NCBI RefSeq assembly: GCF_000236685.1
Contig: NC_016633.1
Location: 186,001 to 250,000 of the forward strand
DNA from: Sphaerochaeta pleomorpha str. Grapes
GTDB taxonomy: Bacteria; Spirochaetota; Spirochaetia; Sphaerochaetales; Sphaerochaetaceae
Direction of reading: 5' to 3'
Length of the DNA stretch: 64,000 nt
Below the pieces are notes generated by a model. It was given only the letters and a program-made list of their open reading frames with translations, had not been told where the DNA came from and made no database searches. Both the position numbers and the translations under genes were made by a program. This document shows positions 1 through 8,995 of the stretch, piece after piece. Numbering within the stretch: the first letter of the stretch is position 1; the number at the start of each line of letters is the position of its first letter.

Positions 1-590
1 CCATAGATGCCTTCGGTATTGATGAAAATATGATTGACCAGTTTTCCCCAGGAGTACCCGCGATGGGTGAAGATACTAGGCATATAACGGCCTATAAGCC
101 CGTAAAGTAAGAAAAGGCAACTTAGAATGACCAGTGGCCACCCGGAGATCCGTCTGGAAGCCTCAAGGACCAAAAGGATGAGAAGCGTTCCCATGATAAT
201 ATCGACTGTATTGGGAGAACCCATACGGTTGATAAAGTTTATATAATCGCCCCATACGTAGACTGCCACTCCAACAGAGGTAAAAGCCAGGACAATATCG
301 TACCAGGGAATGGTTTTTCTGCTCGCCTTCTTGTTGGCCGGATACAAAAAGAATGTCATGAAAGACATCATGGCTACATGAAGCGACCGATGCAGATGGG
401 TTGGGGGATAGCCTAAAAACGATGTGACGAAATGGTACAAGGCAATGCCAATGGCTATCCAATAGATGGCTTGTGCTAAATGGGGATTCTGGAATTTCCG
501 AGTCTTGGATTCCCTATCGAATTTTTCAAGCAATTCGTTTTGTTGTTCCTGCATTTCTGCATTCATTGTTTCGAGTGAAATCTTGGACAT
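1..590 (-). CDS. TRAP transporter fused permease (4TM/12TM), N-terminal part, cut by window edge
   Basis: Reading leftward from an ATG at 590 the frame stays open to the window edge, so only about 196 N-terminal residues are visible. After a polar start (MSKISLETMNAEMQEQQ) come several hydrophobic helices of the kind seen in the small-subunit half of fused TAXI-type TRAP permeases. In this family the permease is the inner-membrane channel that imports organic acids using an ion gradient, fed by the binding protein at 1082-2083. The start lies 28 bases inside the DUF1850 gene, indicating translational coupling; an AAAGGAAG ribosome site precedes it. The product is inferred largely from the unmistakable neighbours, since the conserved 12TM half lies outside the window. 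Confidence 0.8.
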   Translation of the reverse strand, partial: MSKISLETMNAEMQEQQNELLEKFDRESKTRKFQNPHLAQAIYWIAIGIALYHFVTSFLGYPPTHLHRSLHVAMMSFMTFFLYPANKKASRKTIPWYDIVLAFTSVGVAVYVWGDYINFINRMGSPNTVDIIMGTLLILLVLEASRRISGWPLVILSCLFLLYGLIGRYMPSIFTHRGYSWGKLVNHIFINTEGIY

Positions 591-1078
591 AGTGAAATAC
601 TTCCTTTCATTTTCAAAATAAGGGGTTCTCTGTGGGGAAGGTCAGTACCTCTGGCTATCACAGTTCCCTTGAGCATGATTGCAATGAGTGCAGTCTGTGA
701 ATGAATCCAGTGGATATCGTTAAACACTGTATTGAGATCGCTCATTACTACCATTCCGTTCTCAACTGAAACAGTCCCCTCGTTTTCAGGAATCCCAGCC
801 CCAAAGCCCGCAACTTCGAATTTCTGCAAAACCAATCGATTATCTTTTCCCAGTACATAATATTCGTTCCAGGGAATATGTTCAAACGAATGCATCCAGT
901 AGAACGTTAGGCTATCGCCTTCCTGCACTTTGATCTCAAGATAGGTTGTTTTGGTATCCTGATGCTGGATGGTCAACGTTTTTTCGGTTTTGAAAGAGAA
1001 AAAGAGAAAAAACAGAAGGATGAAACCTATCACAAGGAAGGCAATATACTGCCTTCCTGTGATCCTTATGCGCTTCAT
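563..1078 (-). CDS. DUF1850 protein of TAXI TRAP operon
   Basis: 171 residues with one N-terminal membrane anchor (about residues 11-28) followed by a soluble extracytoplasmic domain. The W-x-HSFEHIPW-x-E block (about residues 61-71) and the GFGAGIP block match the DUF1850 family, which is found almost only between TAXI binding proteins and fused TRAP permeases. Its exact role is unknown; the context suggests an accessory part of the transporter. It begins 3 bases after the binding-protein stop and its 3' end overlaps the permease start by 28 bases, so the three genes form one transcript. The assignment rests on motif plus synteny. Confidence 0.85.
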   Translation of the reverse strand: MKRIRITGRQYIAFLVIGFILLFFLFFSFKTEKTLTIQHQDTKTTYLEIKVQEGDSLTFYWMHSFEHIPWNEYYVLGKDNRLVLQKFEVAGFGAGIPENEGTVSVENGMVVMSDLNTVFNDIHWIHSQTALIAIMLKGTVIARGTDLPHREPLILKMKGSISLCPRFHSKQ

Positions 1079-1081
1079 TGT

Positions 1082-2083
1082 TTATTCGATACCCTGTTCT
1101 TTATAATACTTGATCGCCCCGTCATGGAAAGGAATGCCCACACCGACATGTGAATTTTCCAAGGATATAAATTTTTTAGCCGTAGCATGGGAAGCCTGGA
1201 TATCCTCAATGTTGTCAAAGATTCCCTTGGTTAGGTCGTACACTACATCATCAGGCATGTTTTTATTTACAATCATGATGTTTCTGACCGTAGCTGTTTT
1301 CACATCGGAAGAGGTGCTGTAGGTGGAAGCTGGGATGGTAGCCTCTACGAAGAACGGATATTTGGCTGTAAGATTTTTCAACCCTTCCCCTTCGATAGGC
1401 ACCAAAACTATTTTTGCAGAAGTCCCGAGTTCCATGACTGTCGCATTGGGAATGCCACTTGTTACGAACACAGCGTCTACCAGATTGTTTTTCAATTGCG
1501 CGATGGCTTCACCATAGTTGAGATAATCTACTTTACTGTCAGCATAGGACATGTTATGGGCTTCATACATCATTCTGGCGTTGAGTTCGACCCCGGAATT
1601 CGGGGCACCGACTCCCACCCGTTTTCCCTTGAGGTCTTCGAACTTCTTGATTCCCGTTTTATCGGTGGTGACCAGCTGGACGTAATTGGGATATAGGGCA
1701 GTGAGGCAACGAAGGTCTTCTGCTTTCTCTTTTCCTTCAAAGGCTCCAAAGCCTCCGTAGGCCTGGGCAACGGAATCAGACATGACAATGGCCATTTCGG
1801 CATCGCCTGAAAGGATGAGTTTTATATTTTCGACCGAGGCCCCCGTAGCCTGAGCCGAGGATTTATATCCAAGTTTGTTTTGGAAAACACTGGAAAAGGC
1901 TCCCCCGATGGGGTAGTACAGCCCACTGGTGGGACCGGTGGCCACTGTAATGAAATACTTGCTTCTGTCCAGACCCTGGGGAGTGTCATCTGCTTTTTGG
2001 GTTGTTTTGCCTCCACAGGCGATGAACAGGGACAACGTAGCCATACAGGCAACAATACTAATAAGTACTCGCTTTCTTTTCAT
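1082..2083 (-). CDS. TAXI-family TRAP transporter substrate-binding lipoprotein
   Basis: 333 residues. The N-terminus has a lipoprotein signal ending in FIACGG (Cys at about residue 23), so the protein should be anchored outside the inner membrane. The body carries the TAXI hallmarks: VATGPTSGLYYPIGGAFS near residue 47, a GASVENI segment, and KGKRVGVGAPNSGVELNAR in the second lobe. TAXI proteins bind substrates such as glutamate or other carboxylates and hand them to the fused permease downstream; the substrate here cannot be read from sequence. A GGAG ribosome site lies before the ATG at 2083. It is the first gene of the operon with DUF1850 and the permease. Confidence 0.93.
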   Translation of the reverse strand: MKRKRVLISIVACMATLSLFIACGGKTTQKADDTPQGLDRSKYFITVATGPTSGLYYPIGGAFSSVFQNKLGYKSSAQATGASVENIKLILSGDAEMAIVMSDSVAQAYGGFGAFEGKEKAEDLRCLTALYPNYVQLVTTDKTGIKKFEDLKGKRVGVGAPNSGVELNARMMYEAHNMSYADSKVDYLNYGEAIAQLKNNLVDAVFVTSGIPNATVMELGTSAKIVLVPIEGEGLKNLTAKYPFFVEATIPASTYSTSSDVKTATVRNIMIVNKNMPDDVVYDLTKGIFDNIEDIQASHATAKKFISLENSHVGVGIPFHDGAIKYYKEQGIE

Positions 2084-2292
2084 AAAAATATCTCCTTTTT
2101 GCTATTTGGTTCCACTGCAAGCCAAAGCTTGTATTCCTCTGCATGACTTACCTATTCTATGAACTTATAAAGAGAAGGCTTGCTGTCGTAACTGTTTTAT
2201 AAGTATATATATAGGGGGATGAAACGAAAAAAATCAATCGTTTATCCTTGGTTTCCCTAGAAAATCGAATGTCGAAACGTATAATGTGTATT

Positions 2293-3195
2293 ATGAATAC
2301 GAAACAATTCTGTAATATTGTAGAAATCCGAACAAAATCCATAAGTATGGTTACCTTTTTATGTGGAAGCATCTATGCCTACTTTGCAACCGGTTTATGG
2401 TCGTGGAAAATCGGTTTGCTTATGGCTCTGTCTGTTCTTTTTGTTGACATGGGAACTACCGGGTTCAATACCTATTTTGATTTTTTGAATGGCACCGACC
2501 GGGCAAAGACCAACAAGGAGAAGGACAAGGTCTTGGTCCATGAAGGGATCGAGCCGATTTCGGCATTGCTTGTTTCTTTGGGGCTCTTTATGCTTTCAGG
2601 TGTGTTGGGTCTATTTCTTGCCTATTATACTTCCTGGAAATTACTGGTGGTAGGGTTTGTCTGCATGGTTGTGGGATTTACGTATACCGGGGGGCCGTTC
2701 CCTATCTCGAGAACGCCTTTCGGAGAAGTCTTTGCCGGAGGGTTCCTTGGCTCCGTCCTGTTTATGCTCTCGTATTACGTACAAACAAAAAGCATCGATA
2801 GGCAGGTGTTTCTCGTATCGATGCCTTTTCTGTTTCTGGTAGCGCTTATCCTTACAATCAATAACACGTGCGACTTTGCAAGCGACAAGAACTCCGGAAG
2901 AAAGACCTTATCCATTGTTTTGGGTAAAAAGAAGTCTTTATGGTTGCCCTACTTGGAATTTGGCATTGCGTTCCTGCTTGCAACGATTTTATTAGTAAAA
3001 GGGATATACCCGCTATGGGTGTTACCATTCCTTTTCATTGCATTTATGCTTAGCTTGCGGGAAATGAAAATGCTGTATGCCCGAGGATTTTCCCCTGAAA
3101 CTAAAAGTGTCTCAATGGCAAGCATAGCAAAACTCTATGTACTATTCGGCTTGGCTTTCTTTTTCGGGCATCTGGTCTCACTGGTTACAGGGTAA
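2293..3195 (+). CDS. UbiA-family prenyltransferase (MenA-like)
   Basis: 300 residues from the ATG at 2293; upstream in-frame starts exist (2248, 2269), but the conserved part begins around MNTKQF. No strong ribosome site is visible, so the start is uncertain. It has about eight membrane helices and both Asp-rich signatures of the UbiA superfamily: N-x3-D-x4-D (NTYFDFLNGTD, about residue 63) and a second one, NNTCDFASD (about residue 197), followed by GRKTL. These bind the Mg-diphosphate of a prenyl donor. The closest type is the 1,4-dihydroxy-2-naphthoate prenyltransferase group, but no quinone genes flank it and the acceptor is unknown. It stands alone between a divergent TRAP operon and a convergent HD-GYP gene. 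Confidence 0.8.
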   Translation: MNTKQFCNIVEIRTKSISMVTFLCGSIYAYFATGLWSWKIGLLMALSVLFVDMGTTGFNTYFDFLNGTDRAKTNKEKDKVLVHEGIEPISALLVSLGLFMLSGVLGLFLAYYTSWKLLVVGFVCMVVGFTYTGGPFPISRTPFGEVFAGGFLGSVLFMLSYYVQTKSIDRQVFLVSMPFLFLVALILTINNTCDFASDKNSGRKTLSIVLGKKKSLWLPYLEFGIAFLLATILLVKGIYPLWVLPFLFIAFMLSLREMKMLYARGFSPETKSVSMASIAKLYVLFGLAFFFGHLVSLVTG

Positions 3196-3261
3196 ATGCC
3201 ATAAAGATAAGAAAAGGAGAGAGCACACCCCTAGGGGAGAAAGACATGACTTAGGAGGATG

Positions 3262-5529
3262 CTATTTCCAGTTTTCCCCCTGTTCTTTGATTGTCTTTAA
3301 AAAAAGGTCGACTGCATCTGGATCGAAATGCGTCCCTGACAAACTTTGAATGTAGTCATACACTTTTTCTTGTGGCCAACCCTTGCGATAAGGTCGGTCG
3401 GATAGGAGGGCATCCCAGACATCCACTACTGCAAACAACCGCGCAGCAAGCGGGATTTCCTCTCCTTTCAATCCCCTTGGGTAGCCGGTTCCGTCCCATT
3501 TTTCATGATGGCAGTAGGGAATGTCCAAGGCAGGGCGAAGGTATTCGATAGGGTAAAGCAAAGCATAAGCATAATCTGGGTGTTTTTTAATGATAGCCCA
3601 ATCACTCTCTGACAATGAATCAGTTTTTAACAGAATGCTGTCAGGTATTCCCATTTTCCCGATATCGTGTAACAAGGCACCCCTCCGTATATGGACCAAG
3701 CTTCTCGAAGACATTCCCGAAATACGACAGAGTGCTACCGTCATTTCAGTCACGCGAAGGGAATGGTCTTGTGTTTCCTTGTCTCGTAAATCAAGGGCCT
3801 GGGACCAGCCTTCTATAGTCGAGTCATAGGCCTGGAACAATTCTGCATGGGATTTCTGCAATTTGTTGAAAAGCGTAAAACTGTCTATTGCGATTGCAGT
3901 CTGTTGGGCGAGGGCCCTGAAAAAGTCTGCCTTTGATGCATCAAATTCACTTTTTGTAGTCCAGAATGCTTCAAAAACCCCGTTCACTTTTCCCTTTACC
4001 AAAAGTGGTACTACCCAATATTTTTGAAAACCTTCCTTCTCGATAATGGATGTATGGATAAAATCAATTTGTTTTGTTTGGAGTGTATTCTGCAACCAGG
4101 CTTTTTTTTCAAGCGCAGCCATTCCAGCAAGCCCTGTACCAAGGGGGAGGCATACTTGTTCAATGTCCTTTGACTTAAATCCTATTCCCGCCTTGTATTC
4201 CAGGCACTGATTATTGGTATTAAAGAGAAGTATGGCTCCTGCATCAAAGCCTATTTGTTTGATCGATTGATCCAGTACCAAAGAAAGCGTTTCGTCGAGT
4301 TCCTTTCTCGCAGTGATGGACTGGTCAACGACAAATAAAGCCTTATTGAATTCAAATTGTTTTTGTAACGTGTTTTCATTTGATTTTCGCACGGTAATAT
4401 CTTCAGCAAGTCCTGCAACTCCGATAATTTTACCTTTTGTGTTTTTCAGCATGGTTATATTGAGTTGGATCCATCGAATTTCTTTGTGTTTGGTAAGGAG
4501 AGGAAACTCCCCATAGGGAAAAGAAATACCCTTTGTTATCAATGAATAGATTTTCTTCTTCAGATCTTGTTCTTCAAGGGGAAGGAATTTGTTAAAGTAA
4601 TTCGTTCCTATTACTTCTTCCTTGTTCCATCCTGTTTTTGCCAGGAAGAAATCATTGCAATACGTTATGTTGCCCTTCATGTCAAGGATTACAGCCAGAA
4701 GGCTTACGTCATCGAGAAGCGTATGGAAACGCAATTCATTTAGCTTGAAATATTTATAAAACCGCTGGGCGAAGAATACAGTTACGCAGGCCATAAAACT
4801 CAACAGGAAGCTTACTAATTGGATTTCGAAATATCGATACAGGAGGGTTCTCTGGCTCTGTGGGGAAGGTGCGCAGACGAGGGTGAGATTCTGTACATCC
4901 TGTATCGAAAGGGATTGCTCAATGCGGATTCCGTTTTGGATATCCACCCAGTTTGGGGAGGAATAGACTACATTGTCGCCTTTTAACAGTTGGAACAAGA
5001 ATTGCCCTGAGTTTTCAATTTCAAAAGGTTTGCATAGGGCTTCCAGATTAATAATTGCTTGGATATTTCCCTGCAATGTAAACCTATCGAAAATTGGAAA
5101 GTTTTCTTCGGTCATGGGGGTATTTTTTAGATTTATCCTATCGAGTGTTGCCTGTTGCTGCTTGTCTGTATACGCGTATTGTATGTTTGAGGCTTTGTCA
5201 GTTCGAATGATTGAAACGATTGCATCCGTGGTATTTCCCAGATATTGTGCATTCTGTTTCCAATTATCTTGATTTGCTTTGTAGTCCTGCAAGGACAACT
5301 GAGAGAGTGCTGTATATATTCGGCGATAATTGGTCTCAACTTCCCGGATCAAAGCAAGGCTGGTTGCCTGGGTTAGGGTATGCAGTTGTTTTAGTTCCTC
5401 TTTCTTTTGTGAGGTTGAAACAGAGATTGAAAAGGATAGGAGCGAAATCGATAGAAATAGCAAAAAACCTTTGGACAGCAAAATAGAAATATTGGAATGA
5501 GAAATTGGATTAATGCTCTTTTTCCCCAT
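3262..5529 (-). CDS. Membrane sensor with PAS, GAF and HD-GYP domains (c-di-GMP phosphodiesterase)
   Basis: 755 residues from the ATG at 5529, chosen because AGGAG sits seven bases upstream; the frame stays open further upstream without a good site. Order: helix near residues 16-38, an extracytoplasmic sensor, a second helix near 235-255, a PAS domain (about 265-380), a GAF domain (about 395-545) and a C-terminal HD-GYP domain (about 570-745). The HD motif (LLHDIGKMGIPDSIL) and the HHEKWDGTGYP block are intact, so the enzyme should hydrolyse c-di-GMP. The N-terminal half would sense an external signal and the PAS/GAF part a ligand or redox state. A single-gene unit; a GGDEF cyclase lies at 44281-45381. 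Confidence 0.93.
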   Translation of the reverse strand: MGKKSINPISHSNISILLSKGFLLFLSISLLSFSISVSTSQKKEELKQLHTLTQATSLALIREVETNYRRIYTALSQLSLQDYKANQDNWKQNAQYLGNTTDAIVSIIRTDKASNIQYAYTDKQQQATLDRINLKNTPMTEENFPIFDRFTLQGNIQAIINLEALCKPFEIENSGQFLFQLLKGDNVVYSSPNWVDIQNGIRIEQSLSIQDVQNLTLVCAPSPQSQRTLLYRYFEIQLVSFLLSFMACVTVFFAQRFYKYFKLNELRFHTLLDDVSLLAVILDMKGNITYCNDFFLAKTGWNKEEVIGTNYFNKFLPLEEQDLKKKIYSLITKGISFPYGEFPLLTKHKEIRWIQLNITMLKNTKGKIIGVAGLAEDITVRKSNENTLQKQFEFNKALFVVDQSITARKELDETLSLVLDQSIKQIGFDAGAILLFNTNNQCLEYKAGIGFKSKDIEQVCLPLGTGLAGMAALEKKAWLQNTLQTKQIDFIHTSIIEKEGFQKYWVVPLLVKGKVNGVFEAFWTTKSEFDASKADFFRALAQQTAIAIDSFTLFNKLQKSHAELFQAYDSTIEGWSQALDLRDKETQDHSLRVTEMTVALCRISGMSSRSLVHIRRGALLHDIGKMGIPDSILLKTDSLSESDWAIIKKHPDYAYALLYPIEYLRPALDIPYCHHEKWDGTGYPRGLKGEEIPLAARLFAVVDVWDALLSDRPYRKGWPQEKVYDYIQSLSGTHFDPDAVDLFLKTIKEQGENWK

Positions 5530-6147
5530 AGAGGCTCCTGAATAAAAATGCATGATGCATGTAATTGGATATAACCTATCACAAACTTCTGACATTAGCA
5601 AAAGAAATATCAATTACTTTGTACTTGGTGCAAAGTAAGGGCATATATGTCGTCAAAATCACGAATGGAGACCTTAAAAGACAGGAAAATACCTTTGTGC
5701 ATATCGTAAAGTCGTCTATGGTCAGCGGGATTTTCTTATCTTTTTTGTACTCACAATACCGTGGATTCCTCAAGCAACTCCCATTTTTCCAATATCTTGG
5801 AAATGAGACCTCAGCTGACTTTTGCCAAAACCTTGGCAGACAGGACAGACCTATGACTAGACACAAATTTGTTAAGGTGCTTGCCTGGGCGTAATAAAAA
5901 AAATTCCGAGGTGTTACTAAATGGGCTCATGCGTACCTACGCTGTACATGAGGATTTTTTATGCAAAAAAAGCATCAATTTTGTCAAAATCTCTCAGAAA
6001 ACCAATGCAACTATCATTTGAGATAGTAATCTATAAGCGATTAATAAAAGCTAAAAGTCGAATTACATTATCTTTCAGCCTAGGATTAACCAATGAAGCA
6101 GAATAATAGGTTCTGTACCTATTCATTTTATCATATTGGGAGGGTTT
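5530..6147. other. Long intergenic region before the P13 gene
   Basis: Roughly 620 bases between the divergent HD-GYP and P13 genes. Open frames exist on both strands (for example 5565-5894 plus, 5579-5866 minus), but they lack ribosome sites and look like chance. The one clear structure is the terminator-like hairpin at 5926-5960. The remainder is AT-rich and probably carries promoters for both flanking genes. Confidence 0.5.
5926..5960 (+). terminator. Hairpin followed by six T
   Basis: CTCAT plus GTAC on the left pairs with GTAC plus ATGAG on the right, with a two-base bulge, followed by GATTTTTT. It is oriented for plus-strand transcripts although no convincing plus-strand gene lies immediately upstream. 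It could end a small untranslated transcript or act in the P13 leader. Confidence 0.4.
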
Positions 6148-6726
6148 ATGAAAAAACCAATCGTACTGTTCTGTGTAGTCCTGTTTTCACTTTCACTTGT
6201 TTTTGCCTCAGATTCTCCGGTTGCATCGATTTCCTTGATGATCGATGCAAATTTATCTGGCAATTACGACAAGATCAGTGAAGAATCGGAAAGTCTGTCT
6301 GCTTATGAGAAGATGTCTATTTTCTCCATGCATGAAAGCTCACCGACGCTTCCTTTTGTGGTGAATCTTCTTGTCGGTGCAGGTATAGGCTCTTTTATCC
6401 AGGGAGATTCTAAAGGTGGCTTCACTGCCTTGATCACAGAAGTCGTAGGGGTAGGGCTGTATGCGGCAGGTTATGCAAGTGTCTATTCCACTGCATCTCT
6501 TGACGGGGAGTTGTCTGCAGGCGGTTCTGCTCTGATGCTTCTTGGAGTGGGTGCCTTGCTTGGTGGCAGAATCTATGAATGGATACGGCCTTTTTCCTAT
6601 TCCAAGCAATATAACAACCAACTGCACTCAGCTTTGCTGGGAAAGACGGAAGTCTTGATAACCCCTGTGGTCACCGCTGTCAATAACCAGATGGCATTGG
6701 GTATGGTTGGAAAAGTTTCCTTCTAG
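6148..6726 (+). CDS. P13-family outer-membrane porin-like protein
   Basis: 192 residues from the ATG at 6148, with GGAGG five bases upstream. A signal peptide (MKKPIVLFCVVLFSLSLVFA) precedes a mature chain with glycine-rich hydrophobic segments: VNLLVGAGIGSFIQGDSKGG, then a VGVGLYAAGY stretch, then ALMLLGVGALLGGRIYEW. This arrangement matches the Borrelia P13 channel-forming family, widespread in spirochaetes. It is presumably exported and membrane-inserted, possibly as a small pore. It is a single gene followed by a bidirectional terminator at 6770-6805. Family membership is likely; pore activity is inferred only from the family. Confidence 0.8.
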   Translation: MKKPIVLFCVVLFSLSLVFASDSPVASISLMIDANLSGNYDKISEESESLSAYEKMSIFSMHESSPTLPFVVNLLVGAGIGSFIQGDSKGGFTALITEVVGVGLYAAGYASVYSTASLDGELSAGGSALMLLGVGALLGGRIYEWIRPFSYSKQYNNQLHSALLGKTEVLITPVVTAVNNQMALGMVGKVSF

Positions 6727-6769
6727 CTGTCATCCTCTTTCGTCGTAAAAAACAACGATATCCTATAAA

Positions 6770-6805
6770 AAGGAATGGATCAGTGTAGTCTGAACCATTC
6801 CTTTT
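6770..6805. terminator. Bidirectional terminator between P13 and DhaL genes
   Basis: AAGGAATGG (6770-6778) pairs with CCATTCCTT (6795-6803); an inner TCAG/CTGA pair extends the stem. An A-run precedes it and a T-run follows, so it can stop transcripts from both convergent genes. Confidence 0.8.
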
Positions 6806-6826
6806 GCTATTTCAATTACTTGAACG

Positions 6827-7453
6827 TTATTGCAGTGCTACGGCAAAGGCCTTCATCAATAAGGCAGCAACGGCAGCTCCCGGGTCTAGCAATTGTCTGG
6901 AAGCTTCTCCACGGGTGGCAGCCCTTCCATGGATTGCAAGCATCCCTACTGTTGCCTCATAGCCTTTCTGGGCAGCGAGCGAAGCATCTTGGGAGGCTTC
7001 TTGTAATGTCTTTCCCTCACCAATCGAATCTTTCAAAGCTTCAATTGCCGGGTTTAGGCCATCGAGGAACGTTTTGTCTCCGATCTTTGCTTTCCCACGG
7101 TTGGCGACACCGTCGAAATAGGCCTGGAACAAATCAATGAAGTCTGTTGCAACCAGTGTGGTTTTGCCTTTCAATACTTTCCCTGCCTGCATCAAGCCAG
7201 ATGCCATAAGCGTTCCCATTGTAGAGGGGACAGCCGTAGACATGGCTTTCCCCGCAAAGTAAAGCATCTTGCCTGCATCGGCTTCTTCGCTGTCCTGAAT
7301 TGCCTGGAAAGCTGCAACAAACCCATCAGACATCGTAAGTCCTAAATCGCCATCCCCAACGACACTGTCAAGGTCGATGAGGCGGTCTCTGTTTTCCACC
7401 ATAATTGAGGCAGCCTGCTCAAGAAATGAACGGATTATGGAATTGTCCATCAA
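6827..7453 (-). CDS. dhaL: Dihydroxyacetone kinase-type subunit DhaL
   Basis: 208 residues, the usual DhaL length. The metal/nucleotide loop is visible as DLDSVVGDGDLG near residues 23-34, and the later STMGTLMASGL and G-x-AATRGEA blocks fit the DhaL ATP-binding fold. DhaL supplies the nucleotide-binding half of a two-subunit kinase that phosphorylates the ketose held by DhaK. No DhaM phosphotransferase gene is nearby, so the pair probably uses ATP directly. It is the last gene of the sugar-import operon, starting 12 bases after dhaK. The true substrate may not be dihydroxyacetone: related pairs next to ABC importers act on tetroses such as erythrulose. Confidence 0.92.
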   Translation of the reverse strand: MMDNSIIRSFLEQAASIMVENRDRLIDLDSVVGDGDLGLTMSDGFVAAFQAIQDSEEADAGKMLYFAGKAMSTAVPSTMGTLMASGLMQAGKVLKGKTTLVATDFIDLFQAYFDGVANRGKAKIGDKTFLDGLNPAIEALKDSIGEGKTLQEASQDASLAAQKGYEATVGMLAIHGRAATRGEASRQLLDPGAAVAALLMKAFAVALQ

Positions 7454-7465
7454 TAGTTCCTCCTT

Positions 7466-8476
7466 TTACAACTGAACAAAGAACGGTGTCTGTGCCGGTG
7501 CGTCAAGATACGTTTTCAATTCGTCATCGAGTTTCATAAGGGAAATTGAGAATCCAGCCATTTCAAGGGAGGTTGCATATTCACCGATATAGTATCGATG
7601 TACTTTGATCCCAACTCCTGCAAGGTGTTCGTCAATTTTGCGGGTTACAATGTACTGCTCATCGAGAGGGGTAGCTCCCAGTCCATTTACCAGGACAGCG
7701 ACCTCATCTCCACTGTAAAACGGTAAGTCGGCAAGAATTTGGTCCAGCATCTCAACGGTAATCTCATCAGCAGTTTCGAGTTTGCCCCTGCGGATTCCTG
7801 TTTCCCCATGAATGCCCATCCCGATTTCCATCTCGTCGTCTCCGATGGAGAATCCCATCTTCCCGACGCGAGGAACGATACAAGGGGTTAGGGCTACACC
7901 CATAGTTCGGACATTTGCCGCAGCTTTTGTTGCGATTCTCTTTACCTCGTCCAAGCTGAGCATGGCATCAGCTGCGCCCCCAGCTACCTTGTATACAAAC
8001 ACAATGCCGGCAACGCCACGTCGGGTATTCTTTTCCCCGGGGGCAGAAGGACCTGCAGAAGCGACATCATCGCCGGCTACCAGGCTTTCTACACGTATAT
8101 CATCTTCAAAGTCAGCCATTTCGGCTGCCATATCGAAGTTGAAGATATCGCCATTGTAATTGCCATAGATGTACAAAACTCCAGCCCCACCATCGATGTA
8201 TTTAGTCACTGCATGCATCTGTTCAGCGCTTGGGGACTGGAAAACGTCACCAACGGAACATCCGTCGAGCATTCCTTTGCCTACATAGCCGAGAAATAGG
8301 GGGAGATGGCCTGAACCGCCACCGGTTGCAAGGCCAACCTTGCCTTCTTTCTTGTTGGCAGTAACAAGGCATCTGACATCATCGTTCGTATAGGTAATGA
8401 GATCAGGATGTGCTACATAGAGGCCTTTGAGCATCTCGTTAACGTAATTTTCCGGCTTGTTGATAATCTTCTTCAT
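7466..8476 (-). CDS. dhaK: Dihydroxyacetone kinase-type subunit DhaK
   Basis: 336 residues. The substrate pocket motifs are intact: LATGGGSGHLPLFLGYVG near residue 50, and the histidine that forms a hemiaminal with the ketose in GMGIHGETGIRR near residue 225. DhaK binds the open-chain ketose covalently and presents it to DhaL-ATP. The upstream gene is a small cupin and the operon begins with a sugar importer, so the phosphorylated compound is probably the imported sugar or a derivative. Whether it is dihydroxyacetone, a tetrulose or another short ketose cannot be decided here. Confidence 0.92.
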   Translation of the reverse strand: MKKIINKPENYVNEMLKGLYVAHPDLITYTNDDVRCLVTANKKEGKVGLATGGGSGHLPLFLGYVGKGMLDGCSVGDVFQSPSAEQMHAVTKYIDGGAGVLYIYGNYNGDIFNFDMAAEMADFEDDIRVESLVAGDDVASAGPSAPGEKNTRRGVAGIVFVYKVAGGAADAMLSLDEVKRIATKAAANVRTMGVALTPCIVPRVGKMGFSIGDDEMEIGMGIHGETGIRRGKLETADEITVEMLDQILADLPFYSGDEVAVLVNGLGATPLDEQYIVTRKIDEHLAGVGIKVHRYYIGEYATSLEMAGFSISLMKLDDELKTYLDAPAQTPFFVQL

Positions 8477-8499
8477 GTGGATTCCTCTTATTCTGATAC

Positions 8500-8982
8500 T
8501 TATAGAATGACTTCTATCTGGTCTTCCAGTGGATATTCGACAACGACACAGTCGTTCATATAGGTACGCTCAGGCAGGGCAATCATGAGATGGGTCACTT
8601 CGGTGTTTACAGCGAACGGGGCAAGATGCCAGACTCCTGCATTGAGTTTCACCAAGGTTCCAGCCGGGACATAGAATGCTTCGGTCAATTCTGGAACCGG
8701 CTTGGTGGAAGGCGGGGCTACATGTACGATTACATCCCCATCGAGTGAAAGGATCATCTCCCCTGTAGTATTGTGGTATTCAGCTGCACTGATGACCATC
8801 TTTTCCCCTTTGGCGCAGACAAGGGCGGAAAACCCCACTACCTTATTCCCTGCTACCGGGAACAGTACATGGTCATGATAGAATGTTCCCAAATTGTGCC
8901 CTCTGGGTTCCAGAAGGTTATAGAAACTCCCATACTCATTGAAGGCTTCTTTAGACAATTGCTTAGCTTTGATTGTTTTCAT
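8500..8982 (-). CDS. Ureidoglycolate-lyase-like cupin protein
   Basis: 160 residues from the ATG at 8982, preceded by AAAGGAG; an in-frame start at 9021 would overlap the permease. The segment FYVPAGTLVKLNAGVWHLAPF near residue 117 resembles the AllA (ureidoglycolate lyase) cupin fold, with a metal-type histidine in GVWHLAPF. No other allantoin gene is in the operon, so ureidoglycolate is unlikely as substrate. Placed between the importer and the DhaK/DhaL kinase, it more probably isomerises or epimerises the incoming sugar. Fold call moderate, function unknown. Confidence 0.65.
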   Translation of the reverse strand: MKTIKAKQLSKEAFNEYGSFYNLLEPRGHNLGTFYHDHVLFPVAGNKVVGFSALVCAKGEKMVISAAEYHNTTGEMILSLDGDVIVHVAPPSTKPVPELTEAFYVPAGTLVKLNAGVWHLAPFAVNTEVTHLMIALPERTYMNDCVVVEYPLEDQIEVIL

Positions 8983-8995
8983 CTTAATGACTCCT

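Noticed and set aside
5565-5894. 109-codon plus-strand frame between the HD-GYP and P13 genes
   Set aside because: It starts at a TTG without a ribosome site, has no recognisable domain and overlaps an equally long frame on the other strand.
8500-8982. Allantoin pathway ureidoglycolate lyase
   Set aside because: The fold resembles AllA, but there are no allantoin genes beside it; the operon imports and phosphorylates a sugar.
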